Of a stretch of 27,666 bases of DNA, positions 1-8,542 are shown piece after piece; the first letter of the stretch is position 1, and each line of letters begins with the position of its first letter. Where the stretch lies: the NCBI GenBank assembly GCA_900550365.1, contig URRR01000033.1, positions 1 through 27,666 of the forward strand, read 5' to 3'. Under the pieces are notes generated by a model. That model did not search any database and was not told the origin of the DNA. It saw only the letters and a program-made list of their open reading frames with translations. The DNA comes from an uncultured Prevotella sp. (lineage in GTDB: Bacteria > Bacteroidota > Bacteroidia > Bacteroidales > Bacteroidaceae). The position numbers and the translations under genes were made by a program.

Positions 1-754
1 CGTGAAACTTCAGCCGCGGCATGTTGAGCGAGTCCATCAGCTGCTTGTAATAGCGGCGGTACACGCGCGGCTCAAGAGGCTTCTCGGTGTTGGTGAGCAC
101 ATATCCGCCGGGACACGTAAAGCCCTTGAGCGGACGGAGAATGCGCAGCAGCGAGCTGTTAATCGGGATGTCACGCTGAGAGCTGGCCGTCTTGGGCCGC
201 CCTATGATCACTTTGGTAGCTTTACGCCCTCCGTCTACCACGTAAATGCGCTCGATGGTCCGGTTTACGGTTATCATGCGCGTGCTGATGTCTATGTCAC
301 TCCACTTCAGCGCGCATATCTCACCTATGCGCATACCCGTGCAGAGGCATATGTACAGGCCGAGATTACGGAACGAGAAGTGAGTGTTAAGAAAGTTCAT
401 CATGGTGCGCTGCTCTGCCGGAGTCAGCACCCTTAGCTCGCGGCGGCCCTCGTCCTTGGGCAGGCGTATGTCCCACTCACGCCACTCCAGCCACCCCTTG
501 CGGTAGCCGAACACGGCAATCATTCTCAGCACAAGCAGGATGTCCCTGATAGTGTGCGGAGAAAGGCCCTGAGACAGCAGGCCGAGCACGAATGTCTGCA
601 CGGCGTTGTCCTCAATGCAGCTCAGTCCGCCGAATACCGGCAGAATATGTTTCTCTACATTGGTCATGTAAGTGGCCATGGTCGACTCTTTCACAAGCGG
701 CCGCTTCGACTCCTTCCACAGAAGGTAAACATCTGTAAATTTTTTAAGTTTCAT
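1..754 (-). CDS. Tyrosine-type site-specific recombinase (integrase), C-terminus cut off by window edge
   Basis: Reading leftward from an ATG at 754-752 gives 251 open codons that run off the window. Residues 1-100 fit the helical core-binding (SAM-like) domain of phage and mobile-element integrases, with a VKESTMATYMTNVEKHI-like stretch. Residues from about 108 fit the catalytic domain. R142 in the CTGMRIGEICALKW box is the expected catalytic arginine, and K188 in GRPKTASSQRDIPI matches the beta-hairpin lysine. The last complete codon is a histidine after LKF (residue 251), which fits the first histidine of the HxLRH box; the remaining catalytic residues, including the nucleophilic tyrosine, would lie outside the window. 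Such enzymes cut and rejoin DNA at specific sites to integrate, excise or invert elements. Family assignment is firm. Whether it belongs to a prophage, an integrative element or a DNA-inversion system cannot be decided here. Confidence 0.9.
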   Translation of the reverse strand, partial: MKLKKFTDVYLLWKESKRPLVKESTMATYMTNVEKHILPVFGGLSCIEDNAVQTFVLGLLSQGLSPHTIRDILLVLRMIAVFGYRKGWLEWREWDIRLPKDEGRRELRVLTPAEQRTMMNFLNTHFSFRNLGLYICLCTGMRIGEICALKWSDIDISTRMITVNRTIERIYVVDGGRKATKVIIGRPKTASSQRDIPINSSLLRILRPLKGFTCPGGYVLTNTEKPLEPRVYRRYYKQLMDSLNMPRLKFH

Positions 755-802
755 ATGTGATATTTTTAAAATTAAGCATGCAGAAAGTAATGATTTTATA
801 TC

Positions 803-837
803 AAACGGCAGGATGCAAGGCATATTTTCAGCCGTTT
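803..837. repeat. Inverted repeat AAACGGC/GCCGTTT in front of the integrase
   Basis: AAACGGC at 803-809 pairs with GCCGTTT at 831-837 across a 21-base loop, about 50 bp upstream of the integrase start. It could be a regulatory site, a recombinase-binding site or chance. The seven-base arms are too short to decide. Confidence 0.35.
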
Positions 838-865
838 TTAATGAAGATTTACCATACGTACGCAT

Positions 866-911
866 GCCCTCGGCGCCACTCCCGAGGGCAGCCCGCCCGG
901 CAGCCGGCGGG
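866..911. repeat. Two adjacent GC-rich hairpins between integrase and gpmI
   Basis: GCCCTCGG (866-873) pairs with CCGAGGGC (882-889), and CCCGCC (892-897) pairs with GGCGGG (906-911). They form a GC-rich island inside an AT-rich divergent spacer. No T-run follows either stem, so they are not typical intrinsic terminators for either strand. They may mark the edge of the element carrying the integrase. Confidence 0.45.
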
Positions 912-963
912 GCACACCGCCGCCACACATGAAAAAGAAGCCCACACAAACCTCCTGATTTAT

Positions 964-994
964 TTTGAACTTACCGCAAAACTTAGTAATTTTG
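964..994 (+). promoter_or_regulatory. Bacteroidota-type promoter for gpmI
   Basis: TTTG at 964-967 (-33 element) and TAATTTTG at 987-994 (exact TAnnTTTG -7 element) are separated by 19 bases. Transcription would begin near 1001, about 20 bases before the ATG at 1021. This also argues against the longer upstream reading frame as the true start. Confidence 0.8.
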
Positions 995-1020
995 CATCAG
1001 ATTTTTTATATTATAAGATT

Positions 1021-2544
1021 ATGGCAAAGAAAGCATTATTGATGATACTCGACGGATGGGGTATCGGAAAACACGGCGAAGGCGACGTAATCTACAACAC
1101 GCCTACTCCTTATCTTGATTATCTTAACGCCGTAAGCCCGCACTCACAGCTGCAGGCCTCGGGCGAGGACGTAGGTCTGCCCGACGGACAGATGGGCAAC
1201 TCGGAGGTGGGTCACCTCAATATCGGCGCAGGACGCATCGTTTACCAGGACCTTGTAAAAATCAACCGCGCATGCAAGGACGGCTCAATACTGGAAAACC
1301 CGGAAATAAAGAACGCTTACGGCTATGCCCAGAAGACGGGCAAGAAGCTCCACCTGATGGGTCTGACAAGCAACGGCGGCGTACACTCTTCACTCGACCA
1401 CCTGTTCAAGCTCGTTGAGATTGCAAAGGAATACGGCCTGAAAGAGACTTACGTCCACTGCTTCATGGACGGCCGCGACACCGACCCGAAGAGCGGCGTG
1501 GGCTTCATCAGGGAGCTGGGCGAGGTCTGCGCTAAGAACGGTGCGCACATAGCAAGCATCGTAGGCCGCTTCTACGCCATGGACCGCGACAAGCGCTGGA
1601 ACCGCGTGAAGGAGGCTTATGACCTGCTCGTAGAGGGCAAGGGCAAGCAGGCCGACGACATGGTGAAGGCCATGGAGGAAAGTTACGCTGACGGCGTGAC
1701 CGACGAGTTCATCAAGCCTATCAACAACTCTGCAGTTGACGGAACAATACAGGAGGGCGACGTAGTCATCTTCATCAACTTCCGCAACGACCGCGCCAAG
1801 GAGCTGACACAGGTGCTCACACAGCAGGACATGCCCGAGGAAGGCATGCACACGATAAAGGACCTGCAGTATTACTGCATGACGCCTTACGACGCGTCGT
1901 TCAAGGGCGTGCACATCCTCTTCCCCAAAGAGAACGTGCAGGACACCCTGGGCGAATATCTCAGCAAGCAGGGCAAGAAGCAGCTGCATACGGCCGAGAC
2001 AGAGAAGTATGCTCACGTGACGTTCTTCTTCAACGGAGGCCGCGAGGCACCGTTTGAGGGTGAGGACCGCATCCTCGTTCCATCACCGAAGGTTGCCACA
2101 TACGATCTCAAGCCGGAGATGAGCGCATACGAGGTGAAGGACAAGCTCGTGGGCGCTATCAACACTCAGGAGTATGACTTCATCGTAGTGAACTTCGCCA
2201 ACGGCGACATGGTGGGCCACACGGGCGTCTACCACGCCATTGCAAAGGCTGTATGGGCCGTAGACCACTGCGTGCATGACGTAATCGAGGCCGCCAAGGC
2301 CAACGGCTACGAGGCTATCATCATAGCCGACCACGGCAACGCCGACAACGCCATCAACGCTGACGGCACGCCTAACACGGCTCACTCGCTCAACCCCGTT
2401 CCGTTCATCTACGTTACCGACAATAACAGCGCAACCGTGAAGAACGGCCGTCTGGCTGACGTAGCTCCCTCAATCCTGCACATCATGGGTCTGGAGCAGC
2501 CTGCCGACATGACCGGCGAGAACCTCATAGAGGACAACATCTAA
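1021..2544 (+). CDS. gpmI: 2,3-bisphosphoglycerate-independent phosphoglycerate mutase
   Basis: This 507-residue cytosolic enzyme interconverts 3- and 2-phosphoglycerate in glycolysis and gluconeogenesis, using two metal ions and a phosphoserine intermediate. The N-terminus MAKKALLMILDGWG carries the metal-ligand Asp11. GNSEVGHLNIGAG places the nucleophilic serine at residue 61. The C-terminal half shows NFANGDMVGHTG and IADHGNADN, the metal-binding segments of the alkaline-phosphatase superfamily. Length is normal for the family. The frame stays open upstream to 757, but that stretch is unlike the family and includes the promoter at 964-994, so the start at 1021 is preferred. A terminator follows at 2596-2641, so it is probably transcribed alone. 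Confidence 0.97.
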   Translation: MAKKALLMILDGWGIGKHGEGDVIYNTPTPYLDYLNAVSPHSQLQASGEDVGLPDGQMGNSEVGHLNIGAGRIVYQDLVKINRACKDGSILENPEIKNAYGYAQKTGKKLHLMGLTSNGGVHSSLDHLFKLVEIAKEYGLKETYVHCFMDGRDTDPKSGVGFIRELGEVCAKNGAHIASIVGRFYAMDRDKRWNRVKEAYDLLVEGKGKQADDMVKAMEESYADGVTDEFIKPINNSAVDGTIQEGDVVIFINFRNDRAKELTQVLTQQDMPEEGMHTIKDLQYYCMTPYDASFKGVHILFPKENVQDTLGEYLSKQGKKQLHTAETEKYAHVTFFFNGGREAPFEGEDRILVPSPKVATYDLKPEMSAYEVKDKLVGAINTQEYDFIVVNFANGDMVGHTGVYHAIAKAVWAVDHCVHDVIEAAKANGYEAIIIADHGNADNAINADGTPNTAHSLNPVPFIYVTDNNSATVKNGRLADVAPSILHIMGLEQPADMTGENLIEDNI

Positions 2545-2595
2545 CGCGCCGCTCAACCTGATGATTTTATAAAAATAAGCTGTTTCAAGATAGGT

Positions 2596-2641
2596 AGAGC
2601 CATGCCGGCCACATTCTACGTGGCACAGGTATGGCTCTTTT
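2596..2641 (+). terminator. Intrinsic terminator after gpmI
   Basis: AGAGCCAT at 2596-2603 pairs with ATGGCTCT at 2631-2638. The stem can extend to 11 bp through a G-T pair and two GC pairs. A TTTT run begins at 2638. It lies about 50 bp after the gpmI stop. Confidence 0.85.
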
Positions 2642-2841
2642 CATATCCGCCACAATCATCTTCAGATTCATCCTTTATCCGGAAACATGCCGCACGAACT
2701 GAAATTCAAAGACATGAGCTGTCTTTAAAATTTATATTTTTGTAAACCAAAACATATCTTTCTTTCGTTTTTTATTACAATTTTGTGAAATTCCGGACAT
2801 AATTTCTTTAAATAATATTATTCAGGATTAATGTAATTTAG

Positions 2842-2849
2842 TAACTTTG
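2842..2849 (+). promoter_or_regulatory. -7 promoter element of the activase-like gene
   Basis: TAACTTTG is an exact match to TAnnTTTG, 33 bases before the ATG at 2883. The expected -33 TTTG is not recognisable 19-21 bases upstream, so the promoter is only half supported. Confidence 0.55.
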
Positions 2850-2882
2850 CACCGGGTAAAGAGAAATTAATTAGTTTCAATA

Positions 2883-5800
2883 ATGATTAGAATAGGAATA
2901 GATATAGGTTCTACGACGGCCAAGATTGTAGCCGTTGACGAAACTGATAAATTGCTGTTCTCGAAATACGAAAGGCATAACGCCAACGCCAAGGAGGTGA
3001 TAATCAGCATCCTTGAAGAACTGATGACCGTGTGCGGTGACGCCGGCGTCAGCGTGAGGCTGACCGGCTCGGTGGGCATGGGCTTCTCAGAGAAGCATTC
3101 GCTGCCCTTTGTCCAGGAAGTTGTCGCCGCCACAAAGGCCGTGCAGAAGTATTATCCCTCCACGTCGTCGATGATTGACATCGGCGGCGAGGACGCCAAG
3201 GTGGTGTTCTTCCGTGACGGACATGCCGCTGACCTGCGCATGAACGGCAACTGTGCAGGCGGCACGGGAGCCTTCATTGACCAGATGGCGGTGCTGCTCG
3301 ACGTAGGCGTTGACGAGCTTAACGGCCTGGCCATGAGCGCCGGGCAGACTTACCCGATAGCGTCGCGGTGCGGCGTATTCTGCAAGACTGATATCCAGAA
3401 CCTTATAGCCAAGAACGTAAGCCGTGCCGACATTGCGGCATCCATCCTGCACGCCGTTGCCGTACAGACCGTAGTAACGCTGGCTCACGGATGCGAGATA
3501 ACGCCTCCGGTGCTGATGTGCGGCGGTCCGCTGACATTTATTCCGGCGCTGCGCAAGGCGTTTACCGACTATCTTTCAATTTCTCCCGACGACGTTATCC
3601 TGCCCGAGGCAGGCACTCTGCTGCCCGCTACGGGCGCCGCGCTGGCTGAGGTCAGCGGCGACAAGATATACCGTCTGTCTGAAGTAATAGCCGAGCTGCG
3701 CCGCGTCACCGTGACTGAGAGTGACCTTCACAGCACGCTAAGCCCTATATTTGCTGACGAGGCAGACTATTCAGCGTGGACAAGACGCATGTCGCGCCAC
3801 ACCGTAGGACGTGCCGAGCTGCGCCGCGGACGCCAGGAGGCATTCATAGGCATCGACTCCGGCTCGACAACCACAAAGATTGTTGTCACCGACAACGACT
3901 CAAAAATACTTTACTCATACTATAACGCCAACAAGGGCAACCCCATAGAAGCCGTTGAGGAAGGCCTCAACGGGCTGCGGAAGGCCTGCGCCGAGAGCGG
4001 CACCGAACTCGTGATAAAGGGCAGCTGCTCAACAGGTTACGGCGAAGACCTGATAAAAGCCGCCTTCCAGTTAGGCGGAGGAATAGTTGAGACGATAGCC
4101 CACTACATGGCGGCACACTGGCTTGACCCCGAAGTATCGTTCATTCTCGACATCGGCGGGCAGGACATGAAGGCTATATTCGTGACCGACGGCGTCATCG
4201 ACCGTATTGAGATAAACGAGGCCTGCTCGTCAGGCTGCGGCTCGTTCATTGAGACCTTTGCCAAGACTCTCGGCCGGACGGCCCACGAGTTCGCGCTGGA
4301 GGCCTGCCGTGCGGCCGTTCCCTGCGACCTCGGAACACGCTGCACGGTGTTCATGAACTCTAAGGTAAAGCAGGCCTTGCGTGAAGGCGCCACGGTAAGC
4401 GACATCGCCGCCGGGCTGGCTTACTCTGTTGTGAAGAACTGCCTGTACAAGGTGCTCAAGCTGAGAGATGTCTCCCAGCTTGGCCGACATATCGTAGTAC
4501 AGGGCGGAACGATGCGCAACGACGCCGTGGTGCGCGCACTTGAACGGCTGACAGGTACCGAGGTGACACGCTGCGACATACCCGAACTGATGGGGGCATA
4601 CGGCTGTGCACTCTACGCAAAGGCTCACGCACACGGCGAGACACGGCTTGACGACATGCTGGCCAAGGCTCATTATACGTCGAAATGTCTGCACTGCAAG
4701 GGCTGTGACAACCAATGTCTCGTAGTACGCTACCAGTTTGACAACGGCGGAAAGTACTACTCGGGCAACCGTTGCGAGAAAGTGTTCACCAACGGAGGTG
4801 CTGACAAGCCGGCAAAGGGCATCAACGCTTACCTGAAAAAGAACGAACTGCTGTTTGAACGCGAGGGAGTGAAGGGCGACAGGCGCATGACAATAGGCAT
4901 ACCCCGTTGTCTCAACATGTATGAGGACTATCCCTTCTGGCACACTCTGTTCACCGCATGCGGCATAGACGTGCGCCTGTCAGACCTCTCCAACTTCTCA
5001 AGCTATGAGCGTAACGCCTGCATGGTGATGTCTGACAACATCTGTTTCCCCGCAAAACTGGTACACAGCCACATTCAGAACCTTATCGACAAGAAGGTAA
5101 ACCGCATATTCATGCCTTTCGTTGTTTACGAGCGGCAGGGCAACGAGCAGAACAGTTACAACTGCCCGATAGTGACCGGATACGCCGAAGTGGTGAAAAG
5201 CGTACAGGCCGGAGACATTCCCATTGACTCGCCGACTATCACCTTCAAGGACAACAGCCTGCTGTTCAGGCAGTGCAAGGAATACCTCGGCTCGCTCGGC
5301 GTGACCGATAATACGATAAGCAAGGCATTCAGCCTGGCCATGAGCGCGCAGGACAACTACGTGCACGACATCATTGCTTATAACGAACGCGTGCTGCACA
5401 AGGCGCACGAGCAAGGAGCACTGACCATATTGCTGGCCGGAAGGCCTTACCATACCGACATGCTGATACAGCATAAAGTGTCTGACATGCTGGCCGACAT
5501 GGGCATTTACGTCATTACCGACGACATCGTGCGCGACAAGGCCACGACCTTAGGCGACGCGCATTACCTGGCGCAGTGGGCTTATCCTAACCGGATACTC
5601 GAGGCGGCGAAGTGGAGCGCGGGGCAGAAAGACATGGAGTTCGTGCAGATGACATCGTTCGGCTGCGGTCCTGACGCGTTCCTTGTGGATGAGGTCCGCG
5701 ACATGCTGCTGCGCCACGGACGTGTGCTCACGCTGCTGAAACTGGACGACATCAACAACGTCGGCTCAATGAAACTGCGTGTCCGCTCACTGATAGAGAG

Positions 5801-7118
5801 CCTTAAACTGGCCGGCGGCAATACCGGAGAGCACCGAAAGGAGACCAAGTTTAAGACAACGCCCGTGTTTGACAAGAACTGCCGCGGCCGCAAAATACTC
5901 GTTCCATACTTTACGCCGTTCATATCGCCGCTTATTCCGGCCATAATGCGCGTGGCAGGATACGACGTGGAAAACCTGCCGCTGAGCGACACCGAGTCAT
6001 GCGAATGGGGCCTGAAATACGCCAACAACGAGGTTTGCTATCCCGCGACTCTCATCGTCGGTGACATAATAAAGGCCTTCGAGAGCGGCAAATATGACCC
6101 GCACAACACGGCGGTGGCCATGACTCAGACGGGCGGACAGTGCCGCGCGAGCAGCTATGTGTCGCTGATAAAGAAGGCACTGGTCGACGCCGGTTACGAC
6201 GATGTGCCCGTAATAGCCTTCGCCGTGGGCGGTTCAATCAAGAACCTGCAGCCCGGTTTCAGGATAAATTGGATGAAACTGCTGCCCATAGCGCTGTATG
6301 CCGTGCTTTACAGTGACTGCATAGCCAAGTTCTACTACGCCTCCGTAGTACGCGAGAAGCAGCCGGGACAGGCCGCAAGGCTGCGCGATCTTTACCTGCA
6401 GGCCAGCGAGGACCTGATACTTCAAGGCCGCCACGAAGACCTTGTGAGCTATCTGGCCATGGCGGCGGCCGAGTTCAACCGCATATGTAATGACACCGAA
6501 CATCCCAAAGTATGTGTTGTAGGCGAGATATTCCTGAAATTCAACCCCTTCGCCCAGAAGAACGTAACCGACTGGCTGATATCCCAGGGCGTTGAGGTGG
6601 TGCCTCCGCTGCTGCTCGACTTCTTCATGCAGAGCTTCGTAAACAACCGCGTTGACAGGCAGACTCACCTGAAACGCCGCTCGATAAGCGACTTCGCTTA
6701 CGGCCTGGCGTACAAATGGATAAGGAAACACATAAGCCGGGTAAACAAGACGGCAGCCGCATTCAAATACTTCACGCCGTTCAACGACATCTTCGCCGAG
6801 GCCGACGAGGCACGCAAGGTAATCACCCTGAGCGCCCAGTTCGGCGAAGGCTGGCTGCTGCCGGCCGAAATCATGTCGTGCGCCCGCCAGGGAGTTCGCA
6901 ACGTGGTGAGCCTTCAGCCCTTCGGATGCATAGCCAACCACATTGTATCAAAAGGCGTGGAGAAGAAAATAAAGATGTTTTTCCCTGACATGAACATCCT
7001 TTCGCTCGACTTCGACAGCGGCGTAAGTGACGTCAACGTAACCAACCGCCTGCTGCTGTTTATCGACAATCTGAAGGAGAAGACAGAGGTGAAAGAGGCT
7101 GACTATGCAATGAACTGA
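2883..7118 (+). CDS. Tandem 2-hydroxyacyl-CoA dehydratase activase-like ATPase fused to dehydratase-like domains (1411 residues)
   Basis: Two BadF/BcrA/HgdC-type ASKHA ATPase domains lie in tandem: about 1-265 (starts IGIDIGSTTAKIV) and 320-580 (IGIDSGSTTTKIV). Each has an internal GG[E/Q]D motif. In HgdC a [4Fe-4S] cluster bridges two subunits through two cysteines 39 residues apart. Both domains here keep such a pair, C124/C163 and C448/C487, so one chain could form the cluster as an internal pseudo-dimer. A cysteine cluster follows (C602, C605, C608, C612, C631). Next comes a DUF2229-like segment from about 668 and conserved segments such as MSDNICFPAKLVHSHI and NNEVCYPATLIVGDI, reminiscent of the HgdB-type dehydratase fold. 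The known relatives use ATP to inject a single electron into a radical enzyme; the substrate of this fused form is unknown to me. The ATG at 2883 starts directly at the ATPase fold. Confidence 0.88.
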   Translation: MIRIGIDIGSTTAKIVAVDETDKLLFSKYERHNANAKEVIISILEELMTVCGDAGVSVRLTGSVGMGFSEKHSLPFVQEVVAATKAVQKYYPSTSSMIDIGGEDAKVVFFRDGHAADLRMNGNCAGGTGAFIDQMAVLLDVGVDELNGLAMSAGQTYPIASRCGVFCKTDIQNLIAKNVSRADIAASILHAVAVQTVVTLAHGCEITPPVLMCGGPLTFIPALRKAFTDYLSISPDDVILPEAGTLLPATGAALAEVSGDKIYRLSEVIAELRRVTVTESDLHSTLSPIFADEADYSAWTRRMSRHTVGRAELRRGRQEAFIGIDSGSTTTKIVVTDNDSKILYSYYNANKGNPIEAVEEGLNGLRKACAESGTELVIKGSCSTGYGEDLIKAAFQLGGGIVETIAHYMAAHWLDPEVSFILDIGGQDMKAIFVTDGVIDRIEINEACSSGCGSFIETFAKTLGRTAHEFALEACRAAVPCDLGTRCTVFMNSKVKQALREGATVSDIAAGLAYSVVKNCLYKVLKLRDVSQLGRHIVVQGGTMRNDAVVRALERLTGTEVTRCDIPELMGAYGCALYAKAHAHGETRLDDMLAKAHYTSKCLHCKGCDNQCLVVRYQFDNGGKYYSGNRCEKVFTNGGADKPAKGINAYLKKNELLFEREGVKGDRRMTIGIPRCLNMYEDYPFWHTLFTACGIDVRLSDLSNFSSYERNACMVMSDNICFPAKLVHSHIQNLIDKKVNRIFMPFVVYERQGNEQNSYNCPIVTGYAEVVKSVQAGDIPIDSPTITFKDNSLLFRQCKEYLGSLGVTDNTISKAFSLAMSAQDNYVHDIIAYNERVLHKAHEQGALTILLAGRPYHTDMLIQHKVSDMLADMGIYVITDDIVRDKATTLGDAHYLAQWAYPNRILEAAKWSAGQKDMEFVQMTSFGCGPDAFLVDEVRDMLLRHGRVLTLLKLDDINNVGSMKLRVRSLIESLKLAGGNTGEHRKETKFKTTPVFDKNCRGRKILVPYFTPFISPLIPAIMRVAGYDVENLPLSDTESCEWGLKYANNEVCYPATLIVGDIIKAFESGKYDPHNTAVAMTQTGGQCRASSYVSLIKKALVDAGYDDVPVIAFAVGGSIKNLQPGFRINWMKLLPIALYAVLYSDCIAKFYYASVVREKQPGQAARLRDLYLQASEDLILQGRHEDLVSYLAMAAAEFNRICNDTEHPKVCVVGEIFLKFNPFAQKNVTDWLISQGVEVVPPLLLDFFMQSFVNNRVDRQTHLKRRSISDFAYGLAYKWIRKHISRVNKTAAAFKYFTPFNDIFAEADEARKVITLSAQFGEGWLLPAEIMSCARQGVRNVVSLQPFGCIANHIVSKGVEKKIKMFFPDMNILSLDFDSGVSDVNVTNRLLLFIDNLKEKTEVKEADYAMN

Positions 7119-7131
7119 AAAACCGCTATAC

Positions 7132-7794
7132 ATGAACGTAAAGATAGATGAAAGCTGGAAACAGCACATAGGAGCTGAGTTTGACAAGCCATACTTTGCC
7201 GCTCTTACGGCCTTCGTGCATGACGAGTACCGCCGGGGCACGTGTTACCCTCCCGGAAAGCTGATTTTCAACGCCTTCAACTTATGCCCGTTTGACAAGG
7301 TGAAGGTAGTAATCATAGGCCAGGACCCCTACCATGAGCCGGGCCAGGCTCAGGGGCTATGCTTCTCGGTGAACGACGGAGTGCCCTTTCCGCCGTCGCT
7401 CGTCAACATATTCAAGGAGATACATGACGATATCGGCACGCCTGTGCCGCAGAGCGGGAGCCTCGTGCGCTGGGCCGAGCAGGGCGTGCTGCTGCTCAAC
7501 GCCACGCTTACCGTACGCGCACATGCCGCCGGCAGCCACCAGCATCACGGGTGGGAGGAGTTCACCGATGCCGTAATAAAAGCCCTGTCGGCCGACAGAG
7601 AGCATCTCGTCTTTATCCTCTGGGGCAGCTACGCGCAAGGCAAGGCTCAGCTTATCGACGCCTCGCGCCACCTGATACTGCGCTCGGCCCACCCCTCACC
7701 GCTGTCAGCTTACCGCGGCTTCTTCGGCAACCACCACTTCAGCCTTGCCAACCAGTATCTTGCCAAGTACGGCATCGAACCTATAAAATGGTAA
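7132..7794 (+). CDS. ung: Uracil-DNA glycosylase, family 1
   Basis: The 220-residue protein removes uracil from DNA to start base-excision repair. The active-site box VVIIGQDPYH has the catalytic aspartate at D65, and HPSPLSAYRGFFG has the catalytic histidine at H187. Both are close to the E. coli positions 64 and 187. LVFILWGSYAQGKAQ matches a further conserved block. The gene starts 13 bp after the activase-like gene and is followed after 3 bp by the next gene, so these three are probably co-transcribed. No functional link between ung and its neighbours is evident beyond that. Confidence 0.97.
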   Translation: MNVKIDESWKQHIGAEFDKPYFAALTAFVHDEYRRGTCYPPGKLIFNAFNLCPFDKVKVVIIGQDPYHEPGQAQGLCFSVNDGVPFPPSLVNIFKEIHDDIGTPVPQSGSLVRWAEQGVLLLNATLTVRAHAAGSHQHHGWEEFTDAVIKALSADREHLVFILWGSYAQGKAQLIDASRHLILRSAHPSPLSAYRGFFGNHHFSLANQYLAKYGIEPIKW

Positions 7795-7797
7795 ATC

Positions 7798-8394
7798 ATG
7801 GAGCTTGCTATAATCCAGGTGGGCGACGTTCTCATATCACCCGACATCATAACCGAGAAATTCTGCTGTGACCTTGACGCCTGCAAGGGCGCATGCTGCG
7901 TAGAAGGTGACGCCGGCGCGCCCGTAAGTCTTGACGAGATAGGCGGCATTGAGGAAGCCCTCGACACCGTATGGCCGGCCATGTCGGCACGCGCCCAGGC
8001 CGTGGTAGACCGCCAGGGCGTGGCCTACAGCGATCCTGAAGGCGAGCTCGTGACGAGCATCGTCGACGGACGCGACTGCGTGTTCACCTGCCACGAGGGC
8101 GGCACGTGCCTCTGTCTGTTGGAGAAAGCCTACCGCGAGGGGCGCACGTCGTTCTGCAAGCCGATAAGCTGCGCGCTGTATCCGATACGCGAGAAGAGGC
8201 TGAGCAACGGTCTCGTGGGCCTCAACTACCACCGCTGGAGCGTATGCGAGGCGGCCCGCGCCAAGGGCAAGGCACTCGGTCTGAGCGTCTACGAGTTTCT
8301 GAAAGAGCCGCTGATCCGCCGCTTCGGCGAGGCCTGGTACGACGAGCTGCTGGCCACGGTGGACGGGCTTCGCAAGGGCGGATACATAAAGTAA
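7798..8394 (+). CDS. DUF3109 family cysteine-rich protein
   Basis: The protein has 198 residues and no signal peptide. The N-terminus has C23, C24, C29, C33 and C34 in KFCCDLDACKGACC. A second group follows in GRDCVFTCHEGGTCLCL and SFCKPISCALYPIR. This layout is typical of DUF3109, a Bacteroidota family related in style to the YkgJ-type zinc/iron-cluster proteins. It probably binds metal or an Fe-S cluster, but its reaction is not known. The 3-bp gap to ung implies shared transcription. The product name is a family label, not a function. Confidence 0.85.
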   Translation: MELAIIQVGDVLISPDIITEKFCCDLDACKGACCVEGDAGAPVSLDEIGGIEEALDTVWPAMSARAQAVVDRQGVAYSDPEGELVTSIVDGRDCVFTCHEGGTCLCLLEKAYREGRTSFCKPISCALYPIREKRLSNGLVGLNYHRWSVCEAARAKGKALGLSVYEFLKEPLIRRFGEAWYDELLATVDGLRKGGYIK

Positions 8395-8444
8395 CACGCC
8401 ACACCGTAACATCCGGAAATACTGATAACAGAAAAAACAAAAAA

Positions 8445-8476
8445 GGTGCATCAAAATATTATAATCTTGATGCACC
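8445..8476 (-). terminator. Convergent-gene hairpin, intrinsic terminator of the pectin locus
   Basis: GGTGCATCAA (8445-8454) pairs perfectly with TTGATGCACC (8467-8476) around a 12-base loop. On the minus strand the stem is followed by a U-rich run (the complement of the A-rich stretch at 8432-8444), so it should end transcripts of the leftward locus. It may also stop rightward transcripts, though no T-run follows on the plus strand. Confidence 0.8.
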
Positions 8477-8542
8477 ACTATAACGCCATAAAATATACAA
8501 GCAACTTTTACCTTTAATCAAATATTAATAAAACTTATGACG

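Larger units (their letters stand above)
2545..2882. other. Gene-free spacer between gpmI and the activase-like gene
   Basis: This 338-bp stretch holds the gpmI terminator near its left end and the downstream promoter near its right end. The middle (about 2700-2820) is AT-rich and contains no reading frame or repeat that I can support. Confidence 0.7.

Noticed and set aside
757..1020. Upstream extension of the gpmI reading frame giving a 595-residue protein
   Set aside because: The extra 88 residues do not resemble the family, and the frame crosses a consensus promoter. The start at 1021 gives the normal length and N-terminus.
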